This document shows, piece by piece, positions 60,586 to 64,000 of a stretch of 64,000 nucleotides of DNA. A program made the position numbers and the translations under genes. The stretch's first letter is position 1. Each line of letters starts with the position of its first letter. The notes under the pieces are model-generated. The model made no database searches. It saw nothing but the letters and a program-made list of their open reading frames with translations, and was not told the DNA's origin. The DNA is from Setoptus koraiensis (taxonomy: Eukaryota; Arthropoda): assembly GCA_048013815.1 (NCBI GenBank), contig CM106585.1, forward strand, positions 1,736,001-1,800,000, given 5' to 3'.

Positions 60586-61275
60586 ATGGATGAATTGGAT
60601 ATAGACAGCGATGACATCTCATTATCCGAAGACTCGGACTCAGACGCCCCAGAAACTCAAGATTGGGGACCGTCCAAGAGAGACTATTATTTCACCGATT
60701 ATGTCGATCAGGATTTCCCGACAAAATTAGATCCAAAAAAGGCCAAATTAGCCGAAGAAGAAGAAAATGAGGCTTTGGTAATCCAAAAAAGAATTTTGTC
60801 TTCTTGCAACTACGATAGTCTAATGGACGATTATGTTGGTATGTGGAATATTGTTGATGACAAAACAGCGAGCGAGCCCCTGGAGTCTCTTATTTCCAAA
60901 GTACGAGAGAAGAATTCTGAGCGAAACAAACGCAGAAATTCTGAGCAAAGCAAATGTGAAAATTCCGAGCAAAGCGAATGTACAAAATTGCCGTCTAAAT
61001 CGGTGAAATTTACTCAAGACCTAGAGGAGGATTCAGCGGCTCCCGATCGACAACCTAAACGGCCAATCAACAAAGCTATGGAAAAAAATCGTGGTCTCAC
61101 GCCCTATAGGAAGAAGGCCTATCGAAATCCAAGAGTTCGGCATAGGAATAAATTCAAAAAAGCAGCCATCAAAAGGAGAAGTCTGGTACAGGAAGCACAA
61201 AAGGAATTTTCCCGATATTCTGGTGAATTAACGGGTATTAAGACATCTACAGTGAGAAGTATCAAGTTCAGTTGA
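60586..61275 (+). CDS. SAS10/UTP3-like nucleolar protein lacking the C1D-type core
   Basis: Intronless, 229 residues, starting MDELDIDSDDISLSEDSDSD. The acidic N-terminus with DWGPSKRDYYFTDY matches the SAS10 start, where a WG..K..YY.TDY segment is followed by an acidic helix with a Gln-Lys/Arg-Arg motif (EEEENEALVIQKRIL). The C-terminal ~70 residues match the SAS10 C-terminal domain: INKAMEKNRGLTPYRKK, NPRVRHRNKFKKA and RYSGELTGIKT. SAS10/UTP3 acts in the small-subunit processome. Family members are usually about 450-480 residues, with a central Sas10/Utp3/C1D domain; here a short Ser/Glu/Arg-rich stretch with NSEQS repeats replaces it. A processed, internally deleted copy or a lineage-specific short form are both possible. 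The stop codon is 2 bp from the tetraspanin stop. Confidence 0.82.
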   Translation: MDELDIDSDDISLSEDSDSDAPETQDWGPSKRDYYFTDYVDQDFPTKLDPKKAKLAEEEENEALVIQKRILSSCNYDSLMDDYVGMWNIVDDKTASEPLESLISKVREKNSERNKRRNSEQSKCENSEQSECTKLPSKSVKFTQDLEEDSAAPDRQPKRPINKAMEKNRGLTPYRKKAYRNPRVRHRNKFKKAAIKRRSLVQEAQKEFSRYSGELTGIKTSTVRSIKFS

Positions 61276-61277
61276 GG

Positions 61278-62986
61278 TTAGAATTCTTTAATCATTGAGT
61301 TCTGTTGATGTTCCTTGATATATCTGGTCCTTTTTGTGCTAGATGATAATGCCTTACAATAACAAAATGCAAATATTCCACAAACAACAATGATTATTGC
61401 AGTCGCGCAGCAGCCTATTATAAATGTCCAACTCTTATAACGTATAAGTCTCTCCAGGTCATCCAAACAGCCCTAGTCGATGGTGGGCAAAGATATGAAC
61501 TTTCATTAGGTAGAGCTCGAGAGAGATAGCTGAGATCAATGTCGCTTTCGGAGTGATATTCAGGAGTCAAAGATTGAAGGCATCGACTTCTTTCTTTACC
61601 TTTCTGTGCCTGTAACTCTGATAAAATCTTGTATCGCTTGATTGACACATGGTCTCATTTATAGGTCTAGGATTTATATGGGCTTGATCATCATGGTTGT
61701 TTTTCAAATGACAACAGGTTTTAGCTACAGCCGCCTCCACACCGCCCAAACGTAGATTTCTCCAAGTAGACTGGTCATAATCGAAATGTCCATCCATTCC
61801 GCAGCATTCATATTTCGTTTGCAACTGTTATATATAGATAGGCAGAGAAAAGAAAAGAATTTACGCAATTGATCAGATCGAAAATGAAATGATAGTGCTG
61901 TAAAATTTCGTTGTAATGTAAATCCAAATTTTGTACTTACAAAATCTATAGCCGCTGTAAATGACGCGTGAACACCATAGTCTGATTTCAATTTACTGAC
62001 CAATCTCAGTCTGACATCGGCAACTAATTTTTCTTGAAATATCATGGCCAATAAACCTGTTGCAAAGTCTAGTGCCAAAATAGCCAATATAAGAAATATA
62101 TACTGAGCAAATTGATTATGTTTGAATAGTAGGTTATTTGTTCGTTTCATTTACAAGCAACAATGGCAACGAAAGGAGAAAAAGTGAAACTGATTAGTAT
62201 AATCGTGAACAACAATCATGTAACAACCATTCGACCCGATCATACAATAGTAAACTAATCTCTTGTATTTCTCTTGTGCGAATGTCGAATGCTTACCAGA
62301 CCCACAATCCACCTATTGTTTTTGACTAGTGCAGTGCAACCACAACAACCAACTAATATTGTAGCGCTACCAAGTATTATGAATGACCATGATAATAATT
62401 GGAATAGGGAAAGCTTTGAGTTTGGCTCAAATACTAACAAATTAGATAGATTGAATCTACTATCCTCAACTAAAAATAAGATGCCCCAAGTTCCGATTGC
62501 AAAACCTGAACACTAGAGGTAAGATGATTTTGAAAGAAGAAACGGAAATATTTTTATGTAAGCTTTCATAGTTTAAAAATGATTAATTTGATGTTAGCTT
62601 CGTTTGTGTTGATGTAAGGTTGTTGCTGATGTTGAAATTACCCAAAATAGAAGATTAGTCAAGAAGAGAAAGAACTTGGCACACTTTCCGCCGCATCCCA
62701 AACTCAATTGATCAGCCTGTAGCAATGTTGATTGTGATTTATCAAGAGGTCTCTTGCTGTTTGTATTATTGTTTTGCTTGCTGTGATTACCACCACTGCC
62801 CTTGATGGTATTTGTCTTCGAGTGGGCCGCCGGATGTATCGGTGATTTTCTGTACGTTTGACTGGCAGTGAAATCGCTGATATTATTATTATTATTATTG
62901 TTCACTGATGAATACTGGTGGTAAGATGAGGGTGGATTCTTGTGGGCAGCCTGGTAGACGTGCTGCGATTGATTTTTGTGATACAT
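61278..62986 (-). CDS. Tetraspanin, five exons
   Basis: Exons: 62642-62986, 62297-62512, 61941-62102, 61600-61824 and 61278-61472, all phase 0 with GT-AG introns. The product has 380 residues. TM1 spans the exon 1/2 junction (FLFLTNLLFW/CSGFAIGTW), TM2 is FIILGSATILVGCCGC and TM3 is YIFLILAILALDFATGLL. The large extracellular loop has the diagnostic CCG (Cys248-Cys249-Gly250), TCC (278-279), Cys301 and GC (317-318), six cysteines in all. TM4 is TFIIGCCATAIIIVVCGIFAF, and the short tail has juxtamembrane Cys. Tetraspanins organise membrane microdomains. The ~95-residue N-terminal extension, rich in His, Gln, Asn and Ser, is unusual because most tetraspanins have about 10-20 residues before TM1. 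I cannot assign a subfamily. Confidence 0.9.
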
Positions 62987-64000
62987 CGCTACCTAGAGAA
63001 TGCTTGAGAATATTACAATCAAGTTCTCTGTGGGTTGTCTGATCCGATCTTTATGATATTGTTGGACTGGAAAAAAACACAACGAACAGTTAACAAGTAG
63101 TCTGATTGTCTGATTGGAAAACACAACCCAGTGTAGGTATTGTGGAGCATCTCAATCAGCAGTGCTTAATGATTCTTGAGGATCTGGTCAATCAAATGTA
63201 TACATTATGCGGCTACTTTTGGAGTAGTTCATCTAACGCTTTTTGATGTATATTCGTTGATGGCGGACCTTTTTTGCGGAGAAAAGTTTCAAATTATTAT
63301 TGTTGAGAATAATGAAGAAAACAGTTTGAGTAATGAGACAACAAAACTAGGGAATGGTCAAGCTAAAACTCTGTACTATCATGCTGTGCTTGTTAAGTAT
63401 CAAGAAACTGTTGTTGTGATTCAAACGATCTAACTTGACGCGATATCAACTGACTAGAAAACCTATCTGTAACGTATTGTATGTTGAGACTTATTATGGT
63501 TTATTATGTTGCATAACTGAAACTTGGTCAAACACAAACTAAAAGATATAACTAGAAATGAGCGAATGAATGACCAGTACAGGGCCAACTTGAGCCAAAA
63601 GTTGTATATAAAATATATATCTAACATGTAGCTGTTTACTGTGTACGTTGAATAGACATTGGCCAGTTTGTTCAAGATAAAGTATATTTGAATAAAAACT
63701 ACAATCACGCATGCATAAAATGACACCGTTGATAACGGCAACAACAACAGCGACAGCGAGAACGTTACAACAACGACAGAATGTAACATTGTCCGCATTA
63801 CATAACACTGAAATTTTTCATTGCATCCACCTGGATAGGCAACGGTTGGATTTGCAGAGAGTGACAGAGAATTTGAGTGATGGACTTTTGCAACGACAAC
63901 TTGATCTGGAATAAAGTTTTGAGTAATACACTCGACCGACTTCGCTCCTTCTCTCTTTCTCTCTCTCTCCCCTAGACCAACAGTATAACATCAGCTCTTG
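62987..64000. other. Intergenic at right edge, nothing called
   Basis: About 1 kb upstream of the tetraspanin start. Frames at 63463-63808 (minus, hydrophobic) and 63711-63914 (plus) overlap and are unrecognised. A CT-rich tract lies at about 63945-63975. Confidence 0.4.

Overview
This window is nuclear DNA from an AT-rich, intron-poor animal genome, almost certainly an arthropod. Three genes point there: an agatoxin-like neuropeptide gene, a gustatory-receptor-type 7TM gene with phase-0 introns near its 3' end, and a LEV-9/Hasp-type WAP plus eight-sushi scaffold gene. Many deeply conserved genes are intronless, and the introns I can resolve are mostly 75-300 bp. An acariform mite or similar chelicerate is a reasonable guess, but the sequence alone does not prove it. 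A 500-N assembly gap lies at 59293-59792.

Layout. Left edge: first exon of a peroxisomal ABCD-type ABC transporter (minus, runs off the window), about 4.2 kb without a recognisable gene, then tRNA-His(GTG). Next is a compact housekeeping cluster: SNRPG (+), TSEN34 (-) and the GINS subunit PSF3 (+); the last two are head to head. A KDM2 demethylase (9.3-14.7 kb) follows, then a CERS1-like ceramide synthase in five exons (17.1-18.9 kb), a short RING1/Sce (-), an RSL1D1-like protein (-) and Integrator subunit 11 (-). From 25 to 29.3 kb two copies of a dispersed repeat flank an acidic repeat-containing ORF (probably a relic) and the sushi scaffold gene. YIF1 (-) and the gustatory-receptor-like gene (-) come next.

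The middle (33.3-46.3 kb) is mostly noncoding and rich in TTG/CAA, TAA and GA repeats, palindromes and hairpins. It holds one small three-exon gene, the agatoxin-like peptide (-). A giant modular ankyrin-repeat gene (-) fills 46.3-53.7 kb and carries one homopolymer frameshift. The right end has TRMT1 (-), the gap, a shortened SAS10/UTP3-like gene (+) and a five-exon tetraspanin (-) whose stop codon is 2 bp from the SAS10 stop.

The most unusual observation is that TRMT1 and the SAS10-like gene, on opposite strands either side of the gap, share near-identical 5' ends (5' leader and first ~20 codons). TRMT1 therefore seems to carry a copied SAS10 leader. Other points of note are a KDM2 without F-box/LRR, a SAS10 without its C1D-type core, KDM2 and RING1 (partners in the fly dRAF complex) lying near each other, and several long perfect palindromes in noncoding DNA. 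Most other genes act in general RNA metabolism (SmG, TSEN34, IntS11, TRMT1, SAS10, RSL1D1) and show no operon-like logic.
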